Below are positions 57,301-64,000 of a stretch of 64,000 nt of DNA, piece by piece. The position numbers were made by a program, and so were the translations under genes. The first letter of the stretch is position 1. Each line of letters starts with the position of its first letter. The notes under the pieces were generated by a model. That model was not told the origin of the DNA. It did not search any database and saw only the letters and a program-made list of their open reading frames with translations. This stretch comes from Nocardioides kongjuensis (GTDB lineage Bacteria; Actinomycetota; Actinomycetes; Propionibacteriales; Nocardioidaceae), in assembly GCF_013409625.1 (NCBI RefSeq), contig NZ_JACCBF010000001.1:1178001-1242000 (forward strand), written 5' to 3'.

Positions 57301-58290
57301 ATGGACATCCGCCCCTTCGGTCCCGACGATCGCGAGGACCTCCTCGCCTGGACCGGCCTGACCGACGCGATCAGGGCTGCCGACGCGCCCTGGGCCATGC
57401 CGGACTCGTTGGCGCAGGCCGACGCGCGCTTCCGGCACGGCTGGGACGGCGAGCCGGAGTCGCCGTACCTGCTGCGGGTGGACGGCACCGTCGTCGCCTG
57501 GGGCTCGATCGCGACCAGTGAGTACGACAACCACGACCTCGCCTTCCTCACCCTCGGCGTGCACCCCGACCACCGTCGGCGCGGCCACGGCACAGCGCTG
57601 CTCGACGTGCTCCACGCCGAGGCGCGACGTCGAGGGCGCACCCTGTTGATGACCGAGGCCTGGGAGAGCGTGGCCGGCGACGGGTTCGCCGCACGCCATG
57701 GCTTCGAGCGGCGCCTCGCTGCGATCAACCGGCGCCAGCTGCTCGCCGACATCGACCGGGCCGACCTCGCGAAGAGGTACGACGACGCGCTGACCCACGC
57801 CGCCGACTACGCCCTCGAGCGCTGGCCCACGCCGACCCCCGAGGACCGCCTCGACGACCTCGCCGCCATGGCGAGCTCGATCAACGACGCCCCGACCGAC
57901 GACCTCGACTACGAGGACGAGGTGTTCACGCCCGTGCGGATGCGTGCCTACGAGGTGGGCTGGGCGGCCCGGGGCTTCCGGCAGTACCGGCTCGTCGCCC
58001 GCCACCTGCCGTCCGGTGAGCTGGCCGGCCAGACGTGCGTCGGTGTGCTCGCCGCCGACCCCGCCTGGGGCCAGCAGGACGACACGACGGTCACCCGACC
58101 GCACCGCGGCCACCGGCTGGGGCTGCTGCTCAAGATCGGCATGCTCCGCTGGCTCGCCGAGGCCGAGCCGGGGCTTGCGCGGATCGACACCTGGAACGCC
58201 GAGTCGAACGACCACATGATCGGCGTGAACGAGGTTCTCGGCTACCGGGTCATGGGCCGGGAGTGGGCCTACCAGCGCTCGCTGGACTGA
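57301..58290 (+). CDS. tandem GNAT-family N-acetyltransferase
   Basis: 329 residues with two GNAT domains. The first has the acetyl-CoA motif LGVHPDHRRRGHGTALL, and the second a degenerate TTVTRPHRGHRLGLLLKIGML and WNAESNDHMIGVNEVLGYRV. Two-domain GNATs of this kind occur in actinobacteria, including mycothiol synthase relatives, but mshD identity is not supported. Start ATG 57301 fits the N-terminal strand MDIRPFGPDDRE; an earlier in-frame ATG lies at 57265. The substrate is unknown. Confidence 0.85.
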   Translation: MDIRPFGPDDREDLLAWTGLTDAIRAADAPWAMPDSLAQADARFRHGWDGEPESPYLLRVDGTVVAWGSIATSEYDNHDLAFLTLGVHPDHRRRGHGTALLDVLHAEARRRGRTLLMTEAWESVAGDGFAARHGFERRLAAINRRQLLADIDRADLAKRYDDALTHAADYALERWPTPTPEDRLDDLAAMASSINDAPTDDLDYEDEVFTPVRMRAYEVGWAARGFRQYRLVARHLPSGELAGQTCVGVLAADPAWGQQDDTTVTRPHRGHRLGLLLKIGMLRWLAEAEPGLARIDTWNAESNDHMIGVNEVLGYRVMGREWAYQRSLD

Positions 58291-58464
58291 CCAGTCCCTG
58301 CACAAGGCGCACCTTGTCGGGTCCGTGACGGACTGTGAGGGTACGCAGGCCGGGTACTCCCGGGTGAACCTCTCGCCGCTCGATCGTCCCAGCGGGGGCT
58401 CGTGGCCACGCCCATGCGGCGAGCGCAGGACAAGACCCACGACAGAGCCGTTGCGCGGCGTGTC

Positions 58465-58731
58465 CTACGAGTAGCGGTGCGACTTGGCTGCGTGTCCACG
58501 CTCGCGGGTGCAGGTGCGCCCGCTGATGTTGCGGTGGCCGCACAGCGCGCCGTCGTCCGTCTCCGCTGCCGCCGGCGCGGCTTTGGCCGGTGCCTTCGAT
58601 GGGGTCGCCTTCGCCGGCTCGGCCTTGGCAGGCTTGGCGGCCCGCGAGGTCGGTGCGGGGCGGCCCGCACGGGCCTGGGCCTCGGCGTAGCGGGCTTCGC
58701 GCATCGCGCGTACTGCGTCCATCTTGCTCAT
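58465..58731 (-). CDS. small protein with C-terminal Cys/His motif
   Basis: 88 residues in three parts: a helical start MSKMDAVRAMREARYAEAQA, a low-complexity Ala/Lys/Pro linker (AKPAKAEPAKATPSKAPAKA) and a C-terminal motif CGHRNISGRTCTRERGH...KSHRYS with two Cys and three His that could bind zinc. The linker looks like histone H1-type tails of actinobacteria. Function unknown; a nucleic-acid-associated role is possible. Confidence 0.65.
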   Translation of the reverse strand: MSKMDAVRAMREARYAEAQARAGRPAPTSRAAKPAKAEPAKATPSKAPAKAAPAAAETDDGALCGHRNISGRTCTRERGHAAKSHRYS

Positions 58732-58824
58732 CGGCGGCTCACCTGATCGACCCTAGGGGAGTGGTCCGACACCTCGCCGAGCGGGTCGTTAGGCTCGGCG
58801 ATCGGAACGAGATGAGGTGGGCAG

Positions 58825-59151
58825 ATGGTGGCGAGTCGATCCGCGCGCGAGCGCAAGGCCGCGATGCAGGCCGGCCCGCTGGCACGGGTGCGGATCGAGG
58901 TAGGCGCCGACGACCAGTTCGTCTACAAGATCAGCTGTTCGGAGTGCACGGCCAAGGGGCACCGACCGTGGTCGGCCTACCGCCCCGGCACCGACAACGG
59001 GTTCATGGCCGCGATGGACCGCTGGGTCTTCCACCTCAAGGAGCAGCACCCGGCCAGTGACGCGCCTTGCCTCGAGTTCCTGCCCGAGGCCGAGCAGCGC
59101 CTCCACGAGCGTCGGATGCAGCACGAGGCAGCGAGGACGCGACCGGACTGA
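58825..59151 (+). CDS. hypothetical protein with two-Cys core
   Basis: 108 residues, basic N-terminus (MVASRSARERKAAMQAGPLARVR-like), then FVYKISCSECTAKGHRPWSAY with a CxxC that resembles half of a zinc ribbon, and a C-terminal helix EAEQRLHERRMQHEA. TAGGCT at 58791 is a possible -10 and GAGGTGGG a Shine-Dalgarno. No recognised family. It is convergent with ipdC. Confidence 0.6.
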   Translation: MVASRSARERKAAMQAGPLARVRIEVGADDQFVYKISCSECTAKGHRPWSAYRPGTDNGFMAAMDRWVFHLKEQHPASDAPCLEFLPEAEQRLHERRMQHEAARTRPD

Positions 59152-59188
59152 CCAGTCGCGCCCTCGGCGTCATGACATCAGCACGTCG

Positions 59189-60256
59189 TCACACGACGTA
59201 CGACGACGCCCGCTTCAGCTCGCCAGCCGCCTCGACGACGATCCGCTCGATCAGCTCCTCGCACGACGGCAGGTCGTCGATCACGCCCACGACCTGGCCG
59301 CTGGCGAGCACGCCGGCGGACGTGTCGCCCTCGACCAGGCCAGCGCGCAGCATGGTCGGGGTGTTGGCGGCGAGTGCCATCTGACCCAGGGTGCGGCCCT
59401 GCGCCTTCTTCATGGAGCGGCCGTCCTTGAGCAGCTGGGTCCACGACATCCCGGAGGACTTCTTGAACTCCAGGGTGCGCCGGGCGGTGGGCCCGAGACG
59501 GCGTACGGCGGAGGTCTCCTCGAGCGACTCGACGAGGTCCGTGCGCAGCATCCGGTGGGGCATGCCGTCGACCTTGGTCGTGACGATCGTGTCGGAGAGG
59601 CCCTTCGACAGGTACAGCTCCTTGACCGCCTGCGGGACCGCGGAGTCGCGGGTGAGCAGGAAGCGGGTGCCCATGCCGACACCGGCGGCGCCGTACGACA
59701 GCGCCGCGGCCAGGCCCCGGCCGTCGAAGAAGCCGCCCGCGGCGATGACCGGGATGTCGACGGCGTCGAGGACGGTCGGGAGCAGGAGGGTGGTCGGGAC
59801 GGCACCGGTGTGGCCACCGCCCTCGCCGCCCTGGACCATCACGGCGTCGGCGCCCCACGAGGCGACCTTGACCGCGTGCTTGGCCGCGCCGATGGAGGGC
59901 ATCACGACGATGCCGTGCTCCTTGAGCTTCGCGATCAGCTCGGGCTTCGGGGCCAGCGCGAAGGACGCGACCTTCACGCCGTGGTCGATCAGCAGCTGGC
60001 AGCGGTCGGCGGCGTCGCCGGCGTCGGCGCGCAGGTTGACGCCGAAGGGCTTGTCGGTGCGGCCCTTGACCTCGATGATCGCGGCCTCGAGCTCGGCGAA
60101 GGTCATCGTCGCCGAGGCGAGGATGCCGAGTCCGCCGGCGTTGGCGGTCCCGGACACCAGGCGCGGGCCGGAGACCCAGCCCATGCCGGTCTGCACCACC
60201 GGGTGGGGGACGCCGACCAGGTCGGTGAACGGCGTACGGATCTGCTGGTCAATCAT
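59189..60256 (-). CDS. ipdC: IpdC-like flavin enzyme (nitronate-monooxygenase fold)
   Basis: 355-residue FMN TIM-barrel enzyme. VVQTGMGWVSGPRLVSGTANAG, QGGEGGGHTGAVPTTLLLP and IAAGGFFDGRGLAAALSYGA are the NMO-family FMN motifs. In steroid degraders IpdC lies next to ipdAB and reduces an indanone-derived CoA intermediate. Its start overlaps the ipdB stop by eight bases. Assignment rests on family plus operon context. Confidence 0.85.
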   Translation of the reverse strand: MIDQQIRTPFTDLVGVPHPVVQTGMGWVSGPRLVSGTANAGGLGILASATMTFAELEAAIIEVKGRTDKPFGVNLRADAGDAADRCQLLIDHGVKVASFALAPKPELIAKLKEHGIVVMPSIGAAKHAVKVASWGADAVMVQGGEGGGHTGAVPTTLLLPTVLDAVDIPVIAAGGFFDGRGLAAALSYGAAGVGMGTRFLLTRDSAVPQAVKELYLSKGLSDTIVTTKVDGMPHRMLRTDLVESLEETSAVRRLGPTARRTLEFKKSSGMSWTQLLKDGRSMKKAQGRTLGQMALAANTPTMLRAGLVEGDTSAGVLASGQVVGVIDDLPSCEELIERIVVEAAGELKRASSYVV

Positions 60257-61004
60257 TGGGGACCTCCTTGAAGCGAAGACCCTTCGGGTCCAGCATCTCG
60301 CGGATGAGGAGCAGCTCCTCGTACGACGGCTCGCGGGTCACCGGCACCTCGGCCGGCACCTCGAGGGCGAACCCGGTGGCCGCGACGACCTCGTCGACGG
60401 TCACGCCCGGGTGGACCGAGACGAGCCGCATGGTGTGGTCGGCGCCGCCCATGTCGAGGACGCCGAGGTTGCTGACGATCCGGTGGATGTCGTTGAAGCG
60501 TGAGGCAGCGGTGCCGGCGGACTCGGCGCGCGCCGGGCCGACGCCGGAGACGATGTCGACCTGCTCGACGAAGACCCGGGAGGAGTGCTTCGGGACCCAG
60601 TACGACGTGCGGTTGTTGACCGTGTTGCCCGGGGCGCCGCGCGAGCCGAGCAGCTGGCGCTTGGGCTGGGCGAACGGGCCGATCGCGGAGATGTTCTGGT
60701 TGCCGTGGCGGTCGACCTGGGTGGCGCCCATCATCACGTGGCGCTTGCCGTAGGCGACGACGTCGAACACGCGGCGGAAGGGGATCCAGCCCTCGACGAC
60801 GTCCTTGCCGCCGAGCGGCGGGGTGCCGCCGAGGAACACCGACTCGCCGTCGCTGATGACCAGGTCGGGGTTGGAGGTCAGCCGGGCCAGCCGGACGCCG
60901 AGCGTCGGCAGCAGGCCCATCGGGCTGGCGAAGATCTCGCCGTCCTCGCTGAAGGCGTCCGCGATCGCAGCGGCGCAGACGTCGGCGCGGGTGTAGTCGC
61001 TCAC
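60249..61004 (-). CDS. ipdB: ring C hydrolase, beta subunit IpdB
   Basis: 251 residues, class I CoA-transferase-like beta subunit. With IpdA it hydrolytically opens the last ring (COCHEA-CoA) rather than transferring CoA. DYTRADVCAAAIADAF is the N-terminal helix, and GATQVDRHGNQNISAIGPF holds the conserved turn. It overlaps ipdA by four bases and ipdC by eight, a tight operon order identical to mycobacterial ipdAB-ipdC. Confidence 0.88.
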   Translation of the reverse strand: MSDYTRADVCAAAIADAFSEDGEIFASPMGLLPTLGVRLARLTSNPDLVISDGESVFLGGTPPLGGKDVVEGWIPFRRVFDVVAYGKRHVMMGATQVDRHGNQNISAIGPFAQPKRQLLGSRGAPGNTVNNRTSYWVPKHSSRVFVEQVDIVSGVGPARAESAGTAASRFNDIHRIVSNLGVLDMGGADHTMRLVSVHPGVTVDEVVAATGFALEVPAEVPVTREPSYEELLLIREMLDPKGLRFKEVPND

Positions 61005-61900
61005 TTGGCGTTCTCCTCGGTGAAGGCCTGGACGGCTGCCTGGTACGACGCCTCGTCGCCCGCGAGGAAGCGGTCGTGGAACGCCTGCCAGTCCTCGTCG
61101 GAGCCGGACGCGGCGGCGGCGTACGCGCGCTGGAACCTCTCGTCGCGCTCGTAGTCCGGCGTGCAGGTGGTGAAGTGCGCGCCGTTGGGCGTCTCGACGA
61201 CGCCGCTGACCATCATCCGGCTGAGCAGCAGCCGCTGGACCGGCGTGTCGACGGTGAGGCCGGCGGTGTCGACGACCTCCTCGACGCTCAGGTACGTCTT
61301 GTCGGCGGCCATGGCGAACAGGTCGTCGAAGTACGGGTCCGGCCCGAGGTAGGACGCGTTGCCGTGCTGGTCGGCGCGGTTGAGGTGCACCAGGGCGACG
61401 TCCAGCTTAAGCGCGGGCACCGCGACGAGCTCCTCGTGACCGTGGCCCTCGTCGTACGGGCTGGTGACCGTCTTGATCCACGAGTTGTTGACCAGCACGT
61501 CGGAGCCGAGGCCGGCGCGCATCGGGAGGAAGGGCAGACGCTGCGCGGCGGCACGAAGGCCGGTCTGGAACATGCCCTCGTCGAGCTCGACGACCTCCGG
61601 GATCGACGCCGACTGGCGGGCGCGCTGGAAGTTCGGCTCGAGCGGGACCGAGTCCAGCGAGACGAAGGCGTAGACCAGCTTGCGGATCTTGCCCGCGCGC
61701 GCCAGCAGGCCCACGTCGGCGCCGCCCCAGCTGACGATCGTGAGGTCGGTGAGGTCGGAGTTGTAGATCGCGCGGACCAGGGCCATCGGCTTGCGCCGCG
61801 GACCCCAGCCGCCGATGCCGATGGTCATGCCGCTCTCGAGGCTGCCGACGACCTCCTCGATCGACATCCGCTTGTCGCGCGGCTTGCGGTTGCTGCTCAT
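61001..61900 (-). CDS. ipdA: ring C hydrolase, alpha subunit IpdA
   Basis: 299 residues, CoA-transferase alpha-like. SGMTIGIGGWGPRRKPMALVRAI replaces the oxyanion GFG segment of true transferases; HLNRADQHGNASYLG is the conserved turn. C-terminal extension of about 60 residues after the core (RDERFQRAYAAAASGSDEDW). The heterodimer acts on the CoA ester made by EchA20. Start overlaps the echA20 stop by one base. Confidence 0.88.
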   Translation of the reverse strand: MSSNRKPRDKRMSIEEVVGSLESGMTIGIGGWGPRRKPMALVRAIYNSDLTDLTIVSWGGADVGLLARAGKIRKLVYAFVSLDSVPLEPNFQRARQSASIPEVVELDEGMFQTGLRAAAQRLPFLPMRAGLGSDVLVNNSWIKTVTSPYDEGHGHEELVAVPALKLDVALVHLNRADQHGNASYLGPDPYFDDLFAMAADKTYLSVEEVVDTAGLTVDTPVQRLLLSRMMVSGVVETPNGAHFTTCTPDYERDERFQRAYAAAASGSDEDWQAFHDRFLAGDEASYQAAVQAFTEENAK

Positions 61901-62658
61901 CAGGCCCCCTTGGCCTTCTCGGTGCCGGCGAAGTCGTCGCGCAGCTCGTCGCTGACACCCATCAGGTTGAGCTCGAAGGTGAAGCCCTGCTCCCAGCGGT
62001 ACGACTTGTTGACGTCGATCGGGTCGATCCCGTTGAGCGCCTCCTTGGCGGCACGGATCACCTTGGTGTTCTTGGCGGCGATCTCGCCGGCGACCTTCAG
62101 CGCGGCGTCGAGCAGGTCCTCGCGCGGCACGACCTCGAGCACCGATCCGAACTGGACCAGGTCCTTGGCGGGGATGGTGCGCGCGGTGAAGTACAGGGTG
62201 CGCATCATGTGCTGGGGGACGAGGCGGGCCATGTGGGTCGCGGCGCCGAGGGCGCCCTGGTTGACCTCGGGCACGCCGAAGAACGCGTCGTCGCTCGCGA
62301 CCACGATGTCGGCGTTGCCGACCAGGCCGACGCCGCCACCGACGCAGAAGCCGTTGACGGCCGCGACGACGGGGACCGAGCACTCGTAGACAGCCTTGAA
62401 GGCGGCGAAGCAGCCCTTGTTGGCACCGAGGAGGGCGTCGAACCCGGTGGTGTTCTGCATCTCCTTGATGTCGACGCCGGCGTTGAAGCCCTTGCCCTCC
62501 GCGCGGAGCACGACGACCTTGGTCGCCATGTCGGCGCTGGCCTCGTCGAGGGCTGCTGCCACGTCGAACCAGCCCTGGACGGTGAGGGCGTTGACCGGGG
62601 GAGCGTTCATCGTGACGACGCGGATCCCGTCGGGCCGCAACTCGCTGGTGACTGTCAT
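61900..62658 (-). CDS. echA20: ring D hydrolase EchA20-like (crotonase family)
   Basis: 252 residues, crotonase fold. KGFNAGVDIKEMQ and NGFCVGGGVGLVGNADIVVAS are the oxyanion-hole segments. EchA20 hydrolyses ring D of HIEC-CoA before IpdAB opens ring C (pathway knowledge). First gene of echA20-ipdA-ipdB-ipdC. On the minus strand TAGCAT lies six bases before the ATG with no Shine-Dalgarno, so the mRNA looks leaderless; the 18-base operator lies directly upstream. Confidence 0.87.
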   Translation of the reverse strand: MTVTSELRPDGIRVVTMNAPPVNALTVQGWFDVAAALDEASADMATKVVVLRAEGKGFNAGVDIKEMQNTTGFDALLGANKGCFAAFKAVYECSVPVVAAVNGFCVGGGVGLVGNADIVVASDDAFFGVPEVNQGALGAATHMARLVPQHMMRTLYFTARTIPAKDLVQFGSVLEVVPREDLLDAALKVAGEIAAKNTKVIRAAKEALNGIDPIDVNKSYRWEQGFTFELNLMGVSDELRDDFAGTEKAKGA

Positions 62659-62669
62659 GCCGCCATGCT

Positions 62670-62687
62670 ACCAAGCATTTGCTTGGT
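62670..62687. promoter_or_regulatory. 18-base palindromic operator, echA20/SDR divergent promoter (KstR2-like)
   Basis: ACCAAGCATTTGCTTGGT, identical base for base to 50852-50869. It occupies the -35/-10 spacer of echA20, whose predicted -10 TAGCAT (62670-62665, minus strand) overlaps it by one base. The SDR gene starts 68 bases on the other side. Confidence 0.78.
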
Positions 62688-62755
62688 ATTGTGTGTCCTG
62701 TCCCGAGTCCGAGTGGACGAGGAGCAGACGAACCGACGTCGTAGAGGAGACCGAA

Positions 62756-63640
62756 GTGAGCAGGTTGCTGGAGGGCCGGGTCGCGATCGTGACCGGTGCC
62801 GGACGAGGCATCGGACGCGCGCACGCGCTCGAGCTGGCGCGCCACGGCGCCAAGGTGGTCGTCAACGACTTCGGCGTGTCGGCGGCGGGTGAGGGCACCG
62901 ACGAGTCGCCCGCGCACCAGGTCGTCGCCGAGATCGAGGCGATGGGCGGCCAGGCGGTCGTCAACGGCGCGGACGTCGCCGACTTCGCCGCCGCCGAGGC
63001 CATGGTCCAGCAGGCGATCGACACCTTCGGTGGCCTCGACATCCTGGTCAACAACGCGGGCTTCCTGCGAGACCGGATGCTGGTCAACACCAGCGAGGAG
63101 GAGTGGGACGCCGTCGTGCGCGTGCACCTCAAGGGCCACTTCGCCCCGCTGCGCCACGCGGGCGCCTACTGGCGCGCCGAGGCGAAGGAGGGTCGCCAGC
63201 GCGCGGCCCGCGTGATCAACACCTCCTCGGGCGCCGGCCTCCAGGGCTCGCTCGGCCAGACGACGTACTCCGCCGCCAAGGCGGGCATCGCCGGGATGAC
63301 CCTGGTCGCCGCCGTGGAGATGGGCCGGTACGGCGTCACCGTCAACGCGATCGCCCCGGTCGCCAAGACCCGGATGACCGAGGGTGCCTTCGACACCTCC
63401 GCGATGGCGCTGCCCGAGGACAACTCGCCCGTCGTGGCGTGGCTTGCCTCGGAGGAGGCCGGTGACGTGACCGGTCGAGTCATCGAGATCGACGGCTCGG
63501 TCATCACGGTCGAGAACGGCTGGACCCACGGCCCCTCGCGCGACAACGGCTCGCGCTGGGAGGCCGAGAAGGTCGGTCCCGCTCTCCGGGACCTGCTGGC
63601 CGAGGCGCCTGCGCCGGAGCCGGTGTACGGCACCGCCTGA
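62756..63640 (+). CDS. short-chain dehydrogenase of the ring C/D cluster
   Basis: 294 residues. VTGAGRGIGRAHALELARHGAKVVVNDFG is the NAD-binding start (motif TGxxxGIG), then NNAGFLRDRM, the catalytic Ser in INTSSGAG, and YSAAKAGIAGM. The length and the VVNDFG and LRDRML motifs resemble the dehydrogenase domain of multifunctional peroxisomal-type enzymes and KstR2-regulon SDRs (Rv3548c-like). Start GTG 62756 has AGAGGAGA upstream. Likely oxidises a 3-hydroxyacyl-CoA. Confidence 0.83.
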   Translation: MSRLLEGRVAIVTGAGRGIGRAHALELARHGAKVVVNDFGVSAAGEGTDESPAHQVVAEIEAMGGQAVVNGADVADFAAAEAMVQQAIDTFGGLDILVNNAGFLRDRMLVNTSEEEWDAVVRVHLKGHFAPLRHAGAYWRAEAKEGRQRAARVINTSSGAGLQGSLGQTTYSAAKAGIAGMTLVAAVEMGRYGVTVNAIAPVAKTRMTEGAFDTSAMALPEDNSPVVAWLASEEAGDVTGRVIEIDGSVITVENGWTHGPSRDNGSRWEAEKVGPALRDLLAEAPAPEPVYGTA

Positions 63641-63648
63641 GATGTCAG

Positions 63649-63714
63649 TTTCACCGGCCGGCCGGTGAAACTCGCGCTTGGACGAGGAAGCTTCCTCGTC
63701 CAAGCGCGAGTTTC
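63649..63714 (+). terminator. two nested perfect palindromes after the SDR gene
   Basis: A 22-base perfect palindrome at 63649-63670 (centre GGCCGGCC) shares its last four bases with a 48-base perfect palindrome at 63667-63714 (24-base arms, centre AAGCTT). Position nine bases after the stop, between convergent genes, fits a bidirectional terminator. Confidence 0.8.
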
Positions 63715-63750
63715 GTTCACCCGGTGTCTCAGATGTGGCTGGAGGGGCGC

Positions 63751-64000
63751 TCAGGCTGCCAGGCGCATCGCGCGCAGGATGCGTGCGACGGTGGCCTCGG
63801 GTCGAGCGAGGTCGGCCCAGGTGATCCTGATCATGACCCAGCCGGTCAGCTCACGGAGTGTGTCCTCGCGCTGCTTCTCCCGGATCACCATCTGCTCGAT
63901 GGTCTCGGCGGGACGGCGGAACCGGTGGTACTTGACCATGCCGTCGAACTCGAGCATCACCTTGAGCTCGGGCCAGGCGAAGTCGACCCGTCCTGCCAGG
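63751..64000 (-). CDS. DUF559-like nuclease-fold protein, 3' part (start outside window)
   Basis: The frame is open to the window edge: LAGRVDFAWPELKVMLEFDG, then KYHRF, EKQREDTLRELTGWVMIRITWADL and a C-terminal helix. GRVDFAWPE and the V-MLEFDG-YH pattern match the DUF559 (PD-(D/E)XK, Vsr-like) C-terminal domain common in actinobacterial proteins of unknown role. At least 83 residues are encoded here. The N-terminal part, possibly a winged helix, is not visible. Confidence 0.75.
   Translation of the reverse strand, partial: LAGRVDFAWPELKVMLEFDGMVKYHRFRRPAETIEQMVIREKQREDTLRELTGWVMIRITWADLARPEATVARILRAMRLAA

Noticed and set aside
57301..58290. Mycothiol synthase (mshD) for the two-domain GNAT gene.
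   Set aside because: Shared architecture only; no mshD-specific motifs could be named and there is no msh context.

Overview
The window is a high-GC actinobacterial chromosome segment. Its features point to a Nocardioides-like member of the Nocardioidaceae (inference): mycobacterial-type pyrF, mihF, a helicase-defective PriA, a steroid catabolic cluster with KstR-type operators, leaderless-looking TAnnnT promoters and a dispersed 'TCTCGATACG...CTACTCGACC' repeat. Genes are dense, strand switches are few, and no gene-free stretch exceeds 300 bases. No rRNA, tRNA or CRISPR was seen.

Layout. 1-2168: end of the shikimate block (aroB fragment, aroQ), then efp and nusB. 2297-5246: a flavoprotein disulfide reductase, a proline-rich ParA/MinD-like ATPase and a CsbD-like protein, separated by copies of a 62-bp paired-palindrome repeat. 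5459-16248: the pyrimidine operon pyrR-pyrB-pyrC-carA-carB-pyrD-(lactate-monooxygenase-like)-pyrF, mostly with 1-4 base overlaps, headed by a PyrR-binding loop that abuts the pyrR Shine-Dalgarno sequence. 16380-25266: housekeeping genes mihF, gmk, rpoZ, coaBC, metK, priA, def, fmt and rsmB, with a symmetric 32-bp-period repeat array and terminator after metK. 25307-35736: accessory genes (luciferase-like oxidoreductase, a complete IS481-family element, MerR/MFS pair, sigma factor plus membrane partner, ABC-type ATPase, Nudix, LigD-type polymerase, rpe, MOSC, OsmC).

35836-63640 is mainly steroid catabolism. kstD and a MaoC hydratase, then hsaA-hsaD-hsaC-hsaB, would desaturate ring A and open rings A and B. 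Around them lie acyl-CoA dehydrogenases in fadE31-32-33 order, fadE30-ipdF-fadA6, and ipdC-ipdB-ipdA-echA20 facing an SDR gene, which together match degradation of the remaining rings C and D. Two perfect matches to the KstR motif sit before kstD and hsaA. One identical 18-base palindrome sits in both divergent ring C/D promoters. FadD3, KstR, KstR2 and the 9-alpha-hydroxylase are not in the window.

The most unusual content is three tandem secreted RTX-type repeat proteins wedged between kstD and hsaA and flanked by both KstR sites. Next come the 62-bp repeat family (one copy split by the IS), a hairpin that hides the transposase ribosome-binding site, and a lactate-monooxygenase-like gene inside the pyr operon. 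The window ends in the 3' part of a DUF559-like gene.
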